Below are positions 8,808 to 16,717 of a stretch of DNA of 35,161 bases, piece after piece. A model generated the notes under the pieces. It saw nothing but the letters and a program-made list of their open reading frames with translations. It was not told the origin of the DNA and searched no databases. The stretch spans positions 1 through 35,161 of the forward strand of contig CAYJIR010000020.1 of assembly GCA_964370295.1 (NCBI GenBank), written 5' to 3'. The position numbers were made by a program, and so were the translations under genes. Positions within the stretch are counted from its first letter, which is position 1, and each line of letters begins with the position of its first letter. Source of the stretch: JAAYCI01 sp964370295 (GTDB lineage: Bacteria; Bacillota; Clostridia; Oscillospirales; Ruminococcaceae).

Positions 8808-8938
8808 CAAAAAAGCGCCCGGGAAATCCCGAGACGCTCATGGCTTATCTTCCGGGTATTCCCGCAGGATGTAGCACCTTGTCGTAAGACAGGTTGCCGG
8901 GCTTCGCAGGGCCTGTTCCCTCAGCCACTCTTGATAAG
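8808..8938 (-). promoter_or_regulatory. SAM-I (S-box) riboswitch with terminator, metK leader
   Basis: Read on the minus strand, the leader shows the S-box core in order: CTTATC and AAGAG opening P1/P2, GGCTGAGGGA, GGCCC, GAAGCCCGGCAACC, GGTGCTACATCCTGC, then GATAAG closing P1 (8844-8849 with 8933-8938). It is followed by a GC-rich hairpin (GAGCGTCTCGGGA pairing with CCCGGGCGCT) and six T residues, an intrinsic terminator at 8808-8839. In this class SAM binding stabilises P1 and lets the terminator form. The target is metK, about 40 bases downstream. Confidence 0.95.
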
Positions 8939-8966
8939 AATTATTCGATTTTTTGTTCTACCCCAA

Positions 8967-8995
8967 AGTATATGCTAAATATCAACATATGTCAA
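8967..8995 (-). promoter_or_regulatory. Promoter of the riboswitch-metK unit
   Basis: On the minus strand, consensus TTGACA (8990-8995) and TATACT (8967-8972) are separated by exactly 17 bases. The start point would lie about 20 bases before the riboswitch P1 stem. The -35 box begins only ~20 bases after the lysA stop and no terminator separates them, so some lysA transcripts may run into the riboswitch. Confidence 0.9.
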
Positions 8996-9013
8996 GAGGC
9001 GTTTTCGCTATTT

Positions 9014-10264
9014 TTATGGCAAATTCTTATAATTCAACGTTGCAAAATAATCACTGGGAGTTTCTGCACGGCGTATCAGTTCTGTGCCACCGTCACAACG
9101 CAACAAAACTTCGGCACTACGCAATTTTCCATTATAATTATAACCCATTGCGTGGCCATGTGCCCCGGTATCATGGATGACTATGATATCCCCTATTTCC
9201 ACAGGTGGAAGCATTCTGTCCACGGCAAATTTATCACTATTTTCACACAGAGACCCCGTTACGTCGTACATTTGGGTTGCCTCTTCATTTTCTTTGCCGG
9301 AAATTGTGATGTGATGATAAGCCCCATAAATGGCAGGCCTCATTAAATTGGCCGCGCAGGCATCTAGCCCCACATACTCTTTATGCGTATGTTTTTGGTG
9401 CAACACCGTAGCAACCAGTTGCCCATTTGGCCCCAGCATAAAACGACCCAACTCTGTATAAATGGCCACATCGCCCATACCGTTTGGCACAAGCACCTCT
9501 TCGTATGCTTTTTGCACCCCTTTGCCAATGGCATAGATATCATTCTGTGCTTCCTCTGGTTTATAAGGAATACCCACGCCTCCGCTTAAATTGATAAAAC
9601 CAATGTGAACACCGGTTTCCTCTTTAAGCCACACAGCGGTTTCAAACAGCGTTTTTGCCAAAACCGGATAGTATTCTCCACCTAAAGTATTACTGGCCAA
9701 AAATGCATGTATGCCAAACTCCTCGGCCCCCTTCTCTTTTAGCCGCAAAAATCCATCCCGCATTTGAGGCTTAGTTAGGCCATATTTTGCATCTTTAGGG
9801 CTATCCATAATACGGTTATGAATCGTGAAATCTCCGCCCGGATTATATCGGCAACATATTGTTTTGGGTATGCCTGCATGTTTCTCTAAAAAATCAATGT
9901 GTGTATAATCGTCTAAATTGATGATAGCACCCATCTCGGCCGCCATAACAAACTCCTCGGCCGGTGTTGCATTAGAGGAAAACATGATTTCGTCTCCCTT
10001 GAAACCCACAGCCTCGCTAAGCATCAGCTCTGTTTTGCTTGAGCAATCGGCCCCACAACCTTCCTCCCGCAAAATTTCCAAAATACGCGGGTTTGGCGTT
10101 GCCTTCACTGCAAAATATTCCTTAAACCCCGGGTTCCAGGCAAAGGCATCTTTTAGCGCACGTGCCGTTTTGCGTATCCCTTCCTCGCTGTATAAATGAA
10201 AGGGCGTTGGAAATTCGCGCACAATTTCCTCTAACTTCGATTTTTCTACAAAAGGTTTTTTCAT
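9014..10264 (-). CDS. lysA: Diaminopimelate decarboxylase-type PLP enzyme
   Basis: A 416-residue alanine-racemase-fold PLP decarboxylase. It has the PLP lysine K54 in YFAVKATPNP, H186 in GIHAF, the glycine-rich NLSGGVGIPY (225-234), ELGRF (271-275) and the catalytic cysteine C340 in GSLCENSDKF. It would make L-lysine from meso-diaminopimelate, the last step of lysine synthesis. The ELGRF variant of the usual EPGR motif, together with the ASNT and HITISGKEN stretches, points to a clostridial subfamily, so another diamino acid substrate is not excluded. The only nearby binding site (AAAGG) is 16 bases upstream of the ATG, rather far. The gene has its own promoter and no lysine riboswitch. Confidence 0.88.
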   Translation of the reverse strand: MKKPFVEKSKLEEIVREFPTPFHLYSEEGIRKTARALKDAFAWNPGFKEYFAVKATPNPRILEILREEGCGADCSSKTELMLSEAVGFKGDEIMFSSNATPAEEFVMAAEMGAIINLDDYTHIDFLEKHAGIPKTICCRYNPGGDFTIHNRIMDSPKDAKYGLTKPQMRDGFLRLKEKGAEEFGIHAFLASNTLGGEYYPVLAKTLFETAVWLKEETGVHIGFINLSGGVGIPYKPEEAQNDIYAIGKGVQKAYEEVLVPNGMGDVAIYTELGRFMLGPNGQLVATVLHQKHTHKEYVGLDACAANLMRPAIYGAYHHITISGKENEEATQMYDVTGSLCENSDKFAVDRMLPPVEIGDIIVIHDTGAHGHAMGYNYNGKLRSAEVLLRCDGGTELIRRAETPSDYFATLNYKNLP

Positions 10265-10304
10265 AATATTATAAACAGCCTTTCTATATAAGTATCTATA
10301 TGAT

Positions 10305-10333
10305 ATAATAGTAGTCTATTCTTGCTTTGTCAA
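10305..10333 (-). promoter_or_regulatory. Promoter of lysA
   Basis: TTGACA (10328-10333) and TATTAT (10305-10310) on the minus strand with a 17-base spacer. The leader is about 35 bases, too short for a lysine riboswitch. Confidence 0.85.
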
Positions 10334-10435
10334 TTCGTAAGCATAGGAAACCTTTGTTTATAAAGTACAAACGCAACCCAAAATATCGATGGATTTGTCT
10401 GTGCTGATGCTATACCATACTGGAGGTAATGCCTT

Positions 10436-11314
10436 GTGTTCGGCTATGTTTTACCTGTAAAACAAGAGCTGAAAGTGTGCGATTTTGAATTGTATCGTGC
10501 ACTGTATTGCGGCCTTTGTAAACAACTTGGAAAAGAGTATCAAACACAAAGCCGCCTTCTGCTTAACTATGATTTGGTTTTACTGGCCCTTATAGCCGAC
10601 GCACTTTCCGGCGAAAAGGGTGATATATTTGCGCAAGGATGCTTTATTAACCCCATAAATAAACGATGGATGCGCCACAATACGTCCGGGCTTTCCCTGG
10701 CAGCAGACGCCTTGATTTTACTAAGCTATTATCGACTAAAAGACCATTTGCAAGATGAATCGGGTGGCAAGAAAATGCTGTATTCGCTTGGATACCCCAC
10801 TTTGCACCACAAGCATCGCCGCGCAGCGGCCCGGCAACCTGCTTTGGATGCCATTCTCGCAAAACAGATGCAACACCAACGCGAACTGGAGGCCGGAGCT
10901 TGTGCCGATATAGACCAAGCCTGTGAGCCCACCGGCCAAATGAGTGCGGCATTGTTTGCCGCTGCAAGCCAAAATGACGAACATCGCCATATTTTAAAAC
11001 GTTTGGGCCTATTTGCCGGACAAATAGTCTACCTGTTAGATGCCGCCGAGGATTTTGAGCAAGATGCCAAGACCGGCCGCTACAATGTGTTTTTATGTGC
11101 AAAAATGGAGCGAGAAGAGGCCATCCAAGCCGTACAAAGACGTTGCCGCATGGCCGCAGGCGAGTTGGCACTTTGTTATAATTTATTGCAATTTAAACAA
11201 TATAAAAACATTTTAGACAATATTTTTTATCTAGGACTGCCCCGCGGCATTGCTGCTGCCGGGCAAAAAAGAACAGCGAGGAGAACAGGACATGGACAGA
11301 TCGAAAGCCTATGA
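10436..11314 (+). CDS. DUF5685 family protein
   Basis: A 292-residue protein that I place in DUF5685 by its opening MFGYVLPVKQELKVCDFELY, the RALYCGLCKQLG segment with paired cysteines, LLLNYDLVLLALI, and the late acidic motif YLLDAAEDFEQDAKTGRYN. The acidic run plus mainly helical composition recalls isoprenoid-synthase-like folds, but the key aspartates are not shown to be functional, so I claim no enzyme activity. The start is GTG 10436 with GGAGG at 10422-10426. A possible extended -10 (TGC TATACC, 10408-10416) lies upstream. The last 23 bases overlap the J-like gene, a pairing I recall in other Clostridia genomes. Confidence 0.8.
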   Translation: MFGYVLPVKQELKVCDFELYRALYCGLCKQLGKEYQTQSRLLLNYDLVLLALIADALSGEKGDIFAQGCFINPINKRWMRHNTSGLSLAADALILLSYYRLKDHLQDESGGKKMLYSLGYPTLHHKHRRAAARQPALDAILAKQMQHQRELEAGACADIDQACEPTGQMSAALFAAASQNDEHRHILKRLGLFAGQIVYLLDAAEDFEQDAKTGRYNVFLCAKMEREEAIQAVQRRCRMAAGELALCYNLLQFKQYKNILDNIFYLGLPRGIAAAGQKRTARRTGHGQIESL

Positions 11315-11906
11315 ACTGCTGGGCCTTAGCCCAGATGCAAAAGAGGATGAAGTTAAAGCGGCGTATCGAGAACTTGCCAAAAAATATGATGTAGACAATT
11401 ACGAAGCCGGCCCCTTGCGCGAGGACGCCGTAAAAAAAATGAATGAGACCAACGAAGCTTTTGACGTTTTGATGAGCTATTTACGAACCGGGCAGGAAAA
11501 TACTTCTCAAAATGTAAAACAAGGCACTTACGATACGGTGGGCGAATTCCCCGATATTCGTCAGCTTATCAACACCGGACGAATCGACGAGGCCCAAGAA
11601 GCTTTAGAATCTATGCCAAACATGCAAAACAATGCCGAATGGAATTTTTTAATGGGCAGTGTTTTTTATTACAAAGGCTGGTTAGACAAAGCGCATCAAT
11701 ATTTTGAGAATGCCGCACACCTTGCCCCGGGGAATCGAGAATATGAAGCGGCCTTGCGCAACCTGCAAAACTCCTCTCAAGGTGAAATGCATGGCACGCC
11801 CTATACAAGCGCAGACAACGGCACTGCTGCATTAAATTGCGCGTGTAACACTTGTGCTCTTATGTGCTGCATCGATGCTTGCTGTGGCATGGGACGCGGG
11901 TGTTAA
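11292..11906 (+). CDS. J-domain-like protein with TPR-type region, HPD motif lost
   Basis: A 204-residue protein. Residues 5-70 form a J domain: AYELLGLSPDAKEDEVKAAY is helix I-II, and MNETNEAFDVL is the usual helix III. The invariant His-Pro-Asp between helices II and III is replaced by Asp-Val-Asp at 33-35 (KKYDVDNY), read directly from tat-gat-gta-gac. Without HPD it should not stimulate an Hsp70 ATPase. Residues ~90-165 look like two or three TPR-type helices (IDEAQEALESM, WNFLMGSVFYYKGWLDKAHQYFENA). The C-terminus is cysteine-rich (eight Cys in the last 24 residues), perhaps for metal binding. ATG 11292 follows AGGAG at 11279-11283 and overlaps DUF5685. Confidence 0.85.
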   Translation: MDRSKAYELLGLSPDAKEDEVKAAYRELAKKYDVDNYEAGPLREDAVKKMNETNEAFDVLMSYLRTGQENTSQNVKQGTYDTVGEFPDIRQLINTGRIDEAQEALESMPNMQNNAEWNFLMGSVFYYKGWLDKAHQYFENAAHLAPGNREYEAALRNLQNSSQGEMHGTPYTSADNGTAALNCACNTCALMCCIDACCGMGRGC

Positions 11907-12451
11907 CTTTGCCCAGGCAACAAAAACAGAGGGAAAACCCTGCAAGGCGCATGGCTTTATGTGGTATTTTTTGCGCGCTTTCATTTTTTTTCTTGCTTTT
12001 CCCTGCCTTCATTCCCATCTCTACTTTTTCCGGTCCTGTCATAGCCGGCCTTTGTTTTACACCTTTGTTGTGCGAGTATGGGCCAAAAGCCACTTTGCTT
12101 GCCTTTGCCGCCGTATCTTTGTTGTCTCTTTTGTTTGTAACACGCTTGGAAATCAATTTTTTGTTCATCGGTTTCACAGGATATTACCCTGCTGTTCATC
12201 ATTTGTTCCTTAAGATAAAACAAACGTTTTTCCGCAGAATTTGCAAATTTATAATTTATGTTTTCGTCATCATTGCATATTATGTCTTTTTTTCTGCTCT
12301 TATATTGACGGTGCCGTTTGGCCAGGATACCTTGGTATCTCCCACGGTCCCTTTACTGTTGGGTATCCTTGGCATGTTGTTATGTTTTGTTTTGTATGAT
12401 ATATTACTTGATAAAGTTTGTTTATTTTATAGCGCTCGCTTTCAAAAATAA
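11900..12451 (+). CDS. Small polytopic membrane protein, unknown function
   Basis: About 183 residues with five or so hydrophobic segments (ALCGIFCALSFFFLLFPAF, VIAGLCFTPLL, TLLAFAAVSLLSLLF, FIIYVFVIIAYYVFFSALIL, VPLLLGILGMLLCFVLYDILL). The pattern of a charged start (RRMALCGIFCALS), an early IPISTFSGPVIAGL loop and a central GYYPAV recalls a clostridial family resembling ECF transporter S-components. I do not recognise a named function. The start is uncertain. GTG 11900 overlaps the J-like stop by seven bases and suits coupling. TTG 11909 and ATG 11951 are alternatives. It is the third gene of the DUF5685 run. Confidence 0.6.
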   Translation: MLTLPRQQKQRENPARRMALCGIFCALSFFFLLFPAFIPISTFSGPVIAGLCFTPLLCEYGPKATLLAFAAVSLLSLLFVTRLEINFLFIGFTGYYPAVHHLFLKIKQTFFRRICKFIIYVFVIIAYYVFFSALILTVPFGQDTLVSPTVPLLLGILGMLLCFVLYDILLDKVCLFYSARFQK

Positions 12452-12502
12452 CGCATTATTTAAAATGCTAAGCTAGTTCATAATGACTTATGGAGGATAA
12501 TT

Positions 12503-14323
12503 ATGTGTGGAATCGTTGGATATGTGGGTGATGGTGCCTGCCAAGAAATATTATTGCGAGGCTTAAAAAGCCTTGAATATCGTGGTTATGATTCGGCCGG
12601 TATTGCACTTTTCGAAAACAATCACGTGCAAATCTATAAAGCACAAGGACGTTTACACAACTTAGAACAAAAACTGGAACAACAAAAACCTGCTGCCAGC
12701 AATGTAGGCATTGGGCACACACGCTGGGCCACACACGGCATCCCCAGCGATATCAACAGCCATCCGCATGCAGCGGCCCGTGTAACCTTGGTGCATAACG
12801 GCATCATCGAAAATTATGGCACTTTAAAGGAATTCTTACTGCACGAAGGATACACTTTTGACAGCCAAACCGACACAGAAGTGCTGGTGAAATTATTAGA
12901 CCACCACTATAATGGTGACCCTCTGAAGGCCATTTGCACCACCCTAAGCCATATACACGGCAGCTATGCCTTGGGCATTCTATTTGCCGACCACCCCGGT
13001 AAACTGTATGCCGTTCGACACGAGAGCCCCTTAATCGTCGCTTATGGCGAAGGCGAACAATATTTGGCCAGCGATATTCCTGCCATCTTACCCTACACCC
13101 GCGATTACAGTGTCTTAGAAAACGGAGACATTGCTGTTTTAACAAAAGATTCCATTGAAATTTACGATGAGTTCGCTGTATCAGTCCATAGAGAACGCTT
13201 CACGGCAGATTTCTCAGTGGAGGCAGCCGAAAAAGGCGGTTATCCACATTTTATGCTAAAAGAAATGCACGAGCAACCTGATGCCATTTTGGCGGCGGTT
13301 CGCCCACGGGTGGAAAACGGCCTGCCAAAACTGGGCCTTGAAAACTTGTCCGAAAGCTATTTGCAAAACCTTAAACATATTTATATTGTGGCCTGTGGCA
13401 CGGCCATGTATGCCGGCATGGTGGGAAAATCTGCCTTGGAAAAAATGACAAGGACACCTGTGGAGGTAGACATTGCCAGCGAGTTCCGTTATCGCAACCC
13501 CATTTTAAGTGAAAACGAACTTGTTATCATCATCAGCCAAAGCGGAGAAACCATTGATACCTTGGCGGCTTTGCGTTTGGCCAAAGAACGCGGCGCCAAA
13601 ACTTTGGCTATTGTAAATGCCGTGGGTAGCAGCATTGCTCGTGCAGCAGACTGGGTGATGTATAGCCATGCAGGCCCAGAAATTGCCGTAGCCAGCACCA
13701 AAGGGTATATGGTCCAATTGTGTTGCTTATATATGTTCTCCTTACACTTAGCACGGGTAAAACAGGTGTTAAGCGATTCCGTGGTACGTCATCTTGTGCA
13801 TGAAATTATGCGTGTACCCGAATTAATTCGCCCCATTTTAGACAAACCAGATACCATACAATTTCTGGCAAGTGAAATGATGAACAGTGAGCACCTTTTC
13901 TTTTTGGGGCGCAACATCGACTATGCACTTTCGCTGGAGGGAAGCTTAAAATTAAAGGAAATCAGCTATGTCCATAGTGAAGCTTACGCCGCAGGCGAGC
14001 TTAAGCATGGCACCATCAGCTTGGTGGTAAAAGGCACGCCCGTGCTTGCCATTGCAACACAAGACGAGGTCTTTGAAAAAACAATTTCCAATGCACAAGA
14101 GGTAAAAAGCCGTGGTGCCCGTGTGGTATTATTCTGTAAAGAAGATGCCCAGGTACCAAAAGATGCCGTAGATTTTATATATCGTTTACCAAACTTCGAA
14201 GGAATCTTAATGCCTTTACTTTTGGTGGTGCCTTTGCAATTATTTGCCTATTATATGAGTGTTTTACGTGGCTGTGATGTAGACAAACCCCGGAATTTGG
14301 CAAAGTCGGTCACGGTAGAATAA
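12503..14323 (+). CDS. glmS: Glutamine-fructose-6-phosphate aminotransferase (isomerizing)
   Basis: A 606-residue enzyme that makes glucosamine-6-phosphate from fructose-6-phosphate and glutamine, the first step to UDP-GlcNAc for cell wall. The glutaminase domain has the processed N-terminal nucleophile C2 (MCGIVGYVG), GLKSLEYRGYDSAGIAL and TRWATHG. Two SIS domains follow: SQSGETIDTLAALR, ASTKGY, and SLKLKEISYVHSEAYAAGELKHG. The C-terminus DKPRNLAKSVTVE is conserved. GGAGG at 12492-12496 sits six bases before the ATG. Only 51 bases separate it from the previous gene, so there is no room for the glmS ribozyme found in Bacillus. Control must be by another route. Confidence 0.97.
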   Translation: MCGIVGYVGDGACQEILLRGLKSLEYRGYDSAGIALFENNHVQIYKAQGRLHNLEQKLEQQKPAASNVGIGHTRWATHGIPSDINSHPHAAARVTLVHNGIIENYGTLKEFLLHEGYTFDSQTDTEVLVKLLDHHYNGDPLKAICTTLSHIHGSYALGILFADHPGKLYAVRHESPLIVAYGEGEQYLASDIPAILPYTRDYSVLENGDIAVLTKDSIEIYDEFAVSVHRERFTADFSVEAAEKGGYPHFMLKEMHEQPDAILAAVRPRVENGLPKLGLENLSESYLQNLKHIYIVACGTAMYAGMVGKSALEKMTRTPVEVDIASEFRYRNPILSENELVIIISQSGETIDTLAALRLAKERGAKTLAIVNAVGSSIARAADWVMYSHAGPEIAVASTKGYMVQLCCLYMFSLHLARVKQVLSDSVVRHLVHEIMRVPELIRPILDKPDTIQFLASEMMNSEHLFFLGRNIDYALSLEGSLKLKEISYVHSEAYAAGELKHGTISLVVKGTPVLAIATQDEVFEKTISNAQEVKSRGARVVLFCKEDAQVPKDAVDFIYRLPNFEGILMPLLLVVPLQLFAYYMSVLRGCDVDKPRNLAKSVTVE

Positions 14324-14382
14324 CCACAGAATTAACAATTTTTATGCTACATTTAATCTTTTTGTATGATTTTTTTGTACTT

Positions 14383-14637
14383 AATGCCCACTGAACAAAC
14401 AAAAAAGACATATACCTATTATAAAATGTAATTTTTTATTTGTAAAAGTGCAAAGGTTTTTCTGTTTTTCACACAAAAACCTTGCACTTTCGTTTTCGCC
14501 TTTTCATTTTAGGGGCGAAAACACAGTGAAAAGCATCAAGGTATGCCCCATAAAAGTGCTGTTTTAGGCACTTTTATGGCCACCGCGTACCGCGGTGGGG
14601 CTGAATGAGCCCCGCAGGGGTTTATTCAGTAGGCATT
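14383..14637 (-). mobile_element. MITE-like element, copy B (255 bp), inverted relative to copy A
   Basis: Its ends are AATGCCCACTGAACAAAC at 14383 and, from the other strand, AATGCCTACTGAATAAAC at 14637 (16 of 18 match). It is flanked by a direct ACTT on both sides (14379-14382 and 14638-14641), a 4-bp target duplication different from copy A's AAAT. The part corresponding to 4010-4173 of copy A is about 97% identical. The other ~90 bases differ more, mostly inside hairpins that stay paired. It lies in the convergent gap between glmS and the minus-strand tRNA-Val gene, possibly between glmS and its terminator. Confidence 0.85.
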
Positions 14638-14652
14638 ACTTAGTAGGGGATA

Positions 14653-14679
14653 TGGACAAGACACGAATGGTTTTGTCCA
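14653..14679 (+). terminator. Possible glmS terminator hairpin beyond the element
   Basis: TGGACAAGAC (14653-14662) pairs with GTTTTGTCCA (14670-14679), ten pairs including one G-U. A C/T-rich run ending in TTTTTCTTT follows about ten bases later. The gap between stem and T-run makes it weak. If real, copy B inserted between glmS and its terminator. Confidence 0.3.
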
Positions 14680-14705
14680 CAGCCCCCTTTTTCTTTGGTT
14701 TACGC

Positions 14706-14743
14706 AAAAAAGCCGTGAACTATAAACCTAGTTCACGGCTTTT
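14706..14743. terminator. Bidirectional terminator between glmS side and tRNA-Val
   Basis: A 12-bp perfect stem (AGCCGTGAACTA at 14711-14722 with TAGTTCACGGCT at 14729-14740) has six A residues on its left and a T-run on its right. It can stop transcripts from both directions. It directly abuts the 3' CCA of the tRNA gene on the minus strand. Confidence 0.85.
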
Positions 14744-14819
14744 GGTGGGGAATTAGGGACTCGAACCCCAGACTTCATGCGTGTGATGCATGCACTCTAA
14801 CCAGCTGAGCTAATCCCCC
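14743..14819 (-). tRNA. tRNA-Val (anticodon CAC)
   Basis: On the minus strand it folds as a full cloverleaf. Acceptor GGGGGAT pairs with ATTCCCC, D-stem GCTC/GAGT encloses AGCTGGTTA, and anticodon stem CATGC/GCATG encloses ATCACAC. The T-arm is TGGGG/CCCTA with TTCGAGT, and ACCA at the 3' end is encoded. The anticodon CAC is at 14783-14785 and reads GUG valine codons; A73 fits valine. It has its own promoter and terminator. Confidence 0.95.
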
Positions 14820-14830
14820 GCAGCTTTTAC

Positions 14831-14859
14831 ATTATACACCAATTTCATCTAAAAGGCAA
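14831..14859 (-). promoter_or_regulatory. Promoter of tRNA-Val
   Basis: On the minus strand TTGCCT (14854-14859) and TATAAT (14831-14836) have a 17-base spacer. The start point falls a few bases before the mature tRNA 5' end. Confidence 0.8.
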
Positions 14860-14915
14860 TAGTTTTTTCACTATTCTTTCTTTTTTACTCGTTTAAATCT
14901 ATTTTCCTTCTCATG

Positions 14916-15464
14916 TTAGTCCTTTTTTTCTTCACTTTTTATGTTTTTTTTCGTTTGCACAAAACCAATGTGCACCAGCGCAGGCAGCAAAAGTCTTACT
15001 AGCATAGCATTAACCCCGCCTGCCAACAAAGCCGCCACAAGCATCACCGGTGCATACACCCATACATAACTCCCCCCCAGTAGCAACGAAAATAACAACA
15101 GCTGGGCAAAGCTATGAACGATCGCCCCCCAAACCGAAATTGCCATCACGCTGGGCGTGTTCTTCTTTTGTAGAAGAAACAACATAAGCAGCAAAGAGGC
15201 AAAACCACCACAAGCACTCAGGACCGCCGCAAAAGCCCCCCGTGTAAATAAGGCAAGAAGTGATTTTAGAAAAACCAAAACAACTGCCTCTCGCCTCTTC
15301 TTGATCAATATACAAAAAAGAACCACCACATTGGCAAGCCCTAATTTTATGCCCGGTGGCAACAGCAAGGCAGCCACCACCATATTTTCCAAAAAACTAA
15401 GTGCCAACGCCAGGGCAAACAACAAACCTAGCTGTGCCACTTCTCTGCTCTTTGCCTGTCTCAT
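14916..15464 (-). CDS. Gx transporter family membrane protein
   Basis: A 182-residue hydrophobic protein with about five helices. It fits PF07456 (Gx transporter family, long annotated as heptaprenyl diphosphate synthase component I). Typical segments are LGLLFALALALSFLEN, the LLPPGIKLGLANVVVL loop, FTRGAFAAVLSACGG and AGGVNAMLVRLL. It is probably an S-component-like transporter, possibly for a lipid or flavin-related substrate, but the substrate is unproven. Its ATG overlaps the apbE stop by four bases (ATGA-type coupling), so it is cotranslated with ApbE. The tail is basic (TKKNIKSEEKKD). Confidence 0.85.
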   Translation of the reverse strand: MRQAKSREVAQLGLLFALALALSFLENMVVAALLLPPGIKLGLANVVVLFCILIKKRREAVVLVFLKSLLALFTRGAFAAVLSACGGFASLLLMLFLLQKKNTPSVMAISVWGAIVHSFAQLLLFSLLLGGSYVWVYAPVMLVAALLAGGVNAMLVRLLLPALVHIGFVQTKKNIKSEEKKD

Positions 15465-16540
15465 TGGCTCTCCTCTACAAATTGTATTTCATGGCTGTCC
15501 GGTGTTTGTAGCTCAAAATCCGCTTGTAAAGCCGTTGAAACATAAAGTTTACCACTTGTATCCAATGCAATCGCTTGTCCGCCGTCTTGCATGTAGGCAA
15601 GCGCCCCTTGCAAACCCTGCACATACAAAGTAGTAGACCAAATGTCGGCTATAAGGCCATCTTCATGTATCACGCCCACAGACAGTAAGTCACTTTCTGC
15701 AGGATACCCTGTGCGCGGATCTATAATATGAATATAGCGTTCTCCATCCTGCTCAAAAAAACGCTCGTACCCCCCCGAAATGGCCACCACGGCATCTTGT
15801 AAGCAAAACGAGGCAATATAACTATCCTGCCCTCCCTGTGGGTCACGAAAACCGATACGCCACGCCGTTTCATCTGGTTTTGTGCCGCGGGCATACACAT
15901 TCCCCCCCAAAGATAACAAGGCACTGTCCACCTCGTGCTGTGCATAAATTTCTGCAGCCACATTGCAAGCCTCCCCTTTGGCCAGCCCGCCAAGGTCAAG
16001 CCCCATGCCCTCATACTCTAAACGGATACTATCCCCTTGCACATGCACAGCTTCATCGTTTACAAGCGGCAATAAATCTTCTAGCTCGTTTTGAGGCACA
16101 ACACGCGGCGATTCGCCCGTGATATCCCATGCTGTGGTCAATGGCTCTATAGAAAGCGCAAAGGCCCCCTCACTTTCTTCTGCTTGTAAAAGCGCTCGCT
16201 GCACCAATTGTGCCGTTTGCGGTGCCACGGTCACCGCCTGCTCACCCGCACTTGCATTTACAATACCAATATCACTGTCTGGCAAAAAATGAGAAAGACG
16301 CGCTTCCTCTTCGGCCAGGGCATGCACCACCGCTTGCATCGCTTCTTCAGCACCATCGCCATAGGCAGTTTGTGTAATCAGGGTATCCATGGCAAATCCA
16401 TTTAAAATTTTCGCTTGTGACGAATCCCCCGAACAAGCGCATAAAAAAAACAACGCAAATAGGGAAAACACAAGACATAGCTTCCTGTTTAACGCATAAA
16501 TTCTTAACCCTATACTTTTCTTTTTTTCAAAACCATTCAT
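15461..16540 (-). CDS. apbE: FAD:protein FMN transferase, lipoprotein
   Basis: A 359-residue ApbE that attaches FMN to a threonine of target proteins outside the membrane. The N-terminus is a lipoprotein signal with lipobox LCAC36. Family motifs are GFAMDTLITQTAYG (48-61), DLGGLAKG (182-189), SLGGN (210-214), HIIDPRTGYPA (271-281) and ADIWSTTLYV (298-307), with the metal-binding acidic residue in AD. The binding site AAAGGAAG precedes the ATG. It diverges from a gene for an FMN-binding lipoprotein with a flavinylation motif, an obvious substrate. It is coupled to the Gx transporter downstream. Confidence 0.95.
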   Translation of the reverse strand: MNGFEKKKSIGLRIYALNRKLCLVFSLFALFFLCACSGDSSQAKILNGFAMDTLITQTAYGDGAEEAMQAVVHALAEEEARLSHFLPDSDIGIVNASAGEQAVTVAPQTAQLVQRALLQAEESEGAFALSIEPLTTAWDITGESPRVVPQNELEDLLPLVNDEAVHVQGDSIRLEYEGMGLDLGGLAKGEACNVAAEIYAQHEVDSALLSLGGNVYARGTKPDETAWRIGFRDPQGGQDSYIASFCLQDAVVAISGGYERFFEQDGERYIHIIDPRTGYPAESDLLSVGVIHEDGLIADIWSTTLYVQGLQGALAYMQDGGQAIALDTSGKLYVSTALQADFELQTPDSHEIQFVEESQ

Positions 16541-16602
16541 GGCATCTTCCTTTTAGTTCTTCTCTGCTTGCTATCATATGATATTTTATACTGTGATATT
16601 TC

Positions 16603-16632
16603 ATCATAGGCCGTTTACTTTGTTTTTGTCAA
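16603..16632 (-). promoter_or_regulatory. Promoter of apbE
   Basis: TTGACA (16627-16632) and TATGAT (16603-16608) on the minus strand with an 18-base spacer. It stands back to back with the promoter at 16655-16683; the two -35 boxes are 22 bases apart, so one bound regulator could affect both. Confidence 0.7.
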
Positions 16633-16654
16633 GCTTACTACACCTGTTCTGCAA

Positions 16655-16683
16655 TTGACATATCTTGCCTTTTATAGTATCCT
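16655..16683 (+). promoter_or_regulatory. Promoter of the FMN-binding lipoprotein operon
   Basis: Consensus TTGACA (16655-16660) and TATCCT (16678-16683) with a 17-base spacer. AAAGGAG follows shortly before the ATG at 16718. Confidence 0.8.
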
Positions 16684-16717
16684 ATATTGTAATTGTACAT
16701 AAGAAAGGAGTGGGTGA

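Noticed and set aside
10265..10310. Lysine riboswitch before lysA
   Set aside because: The transcribed leader is about 35 bases; the L-box needs much more.
10647..11171. 174-codon open frame on the minus strand
   Set aside because: Antisense to the DUF5685 gene, Arg/His/Leu-rich shadow without a start signal.
12452..12502. glmS ribozyme upstream of glmS
   Set aside because: The gap is only 51 bases, far too short, and no ribozyme core is visible.
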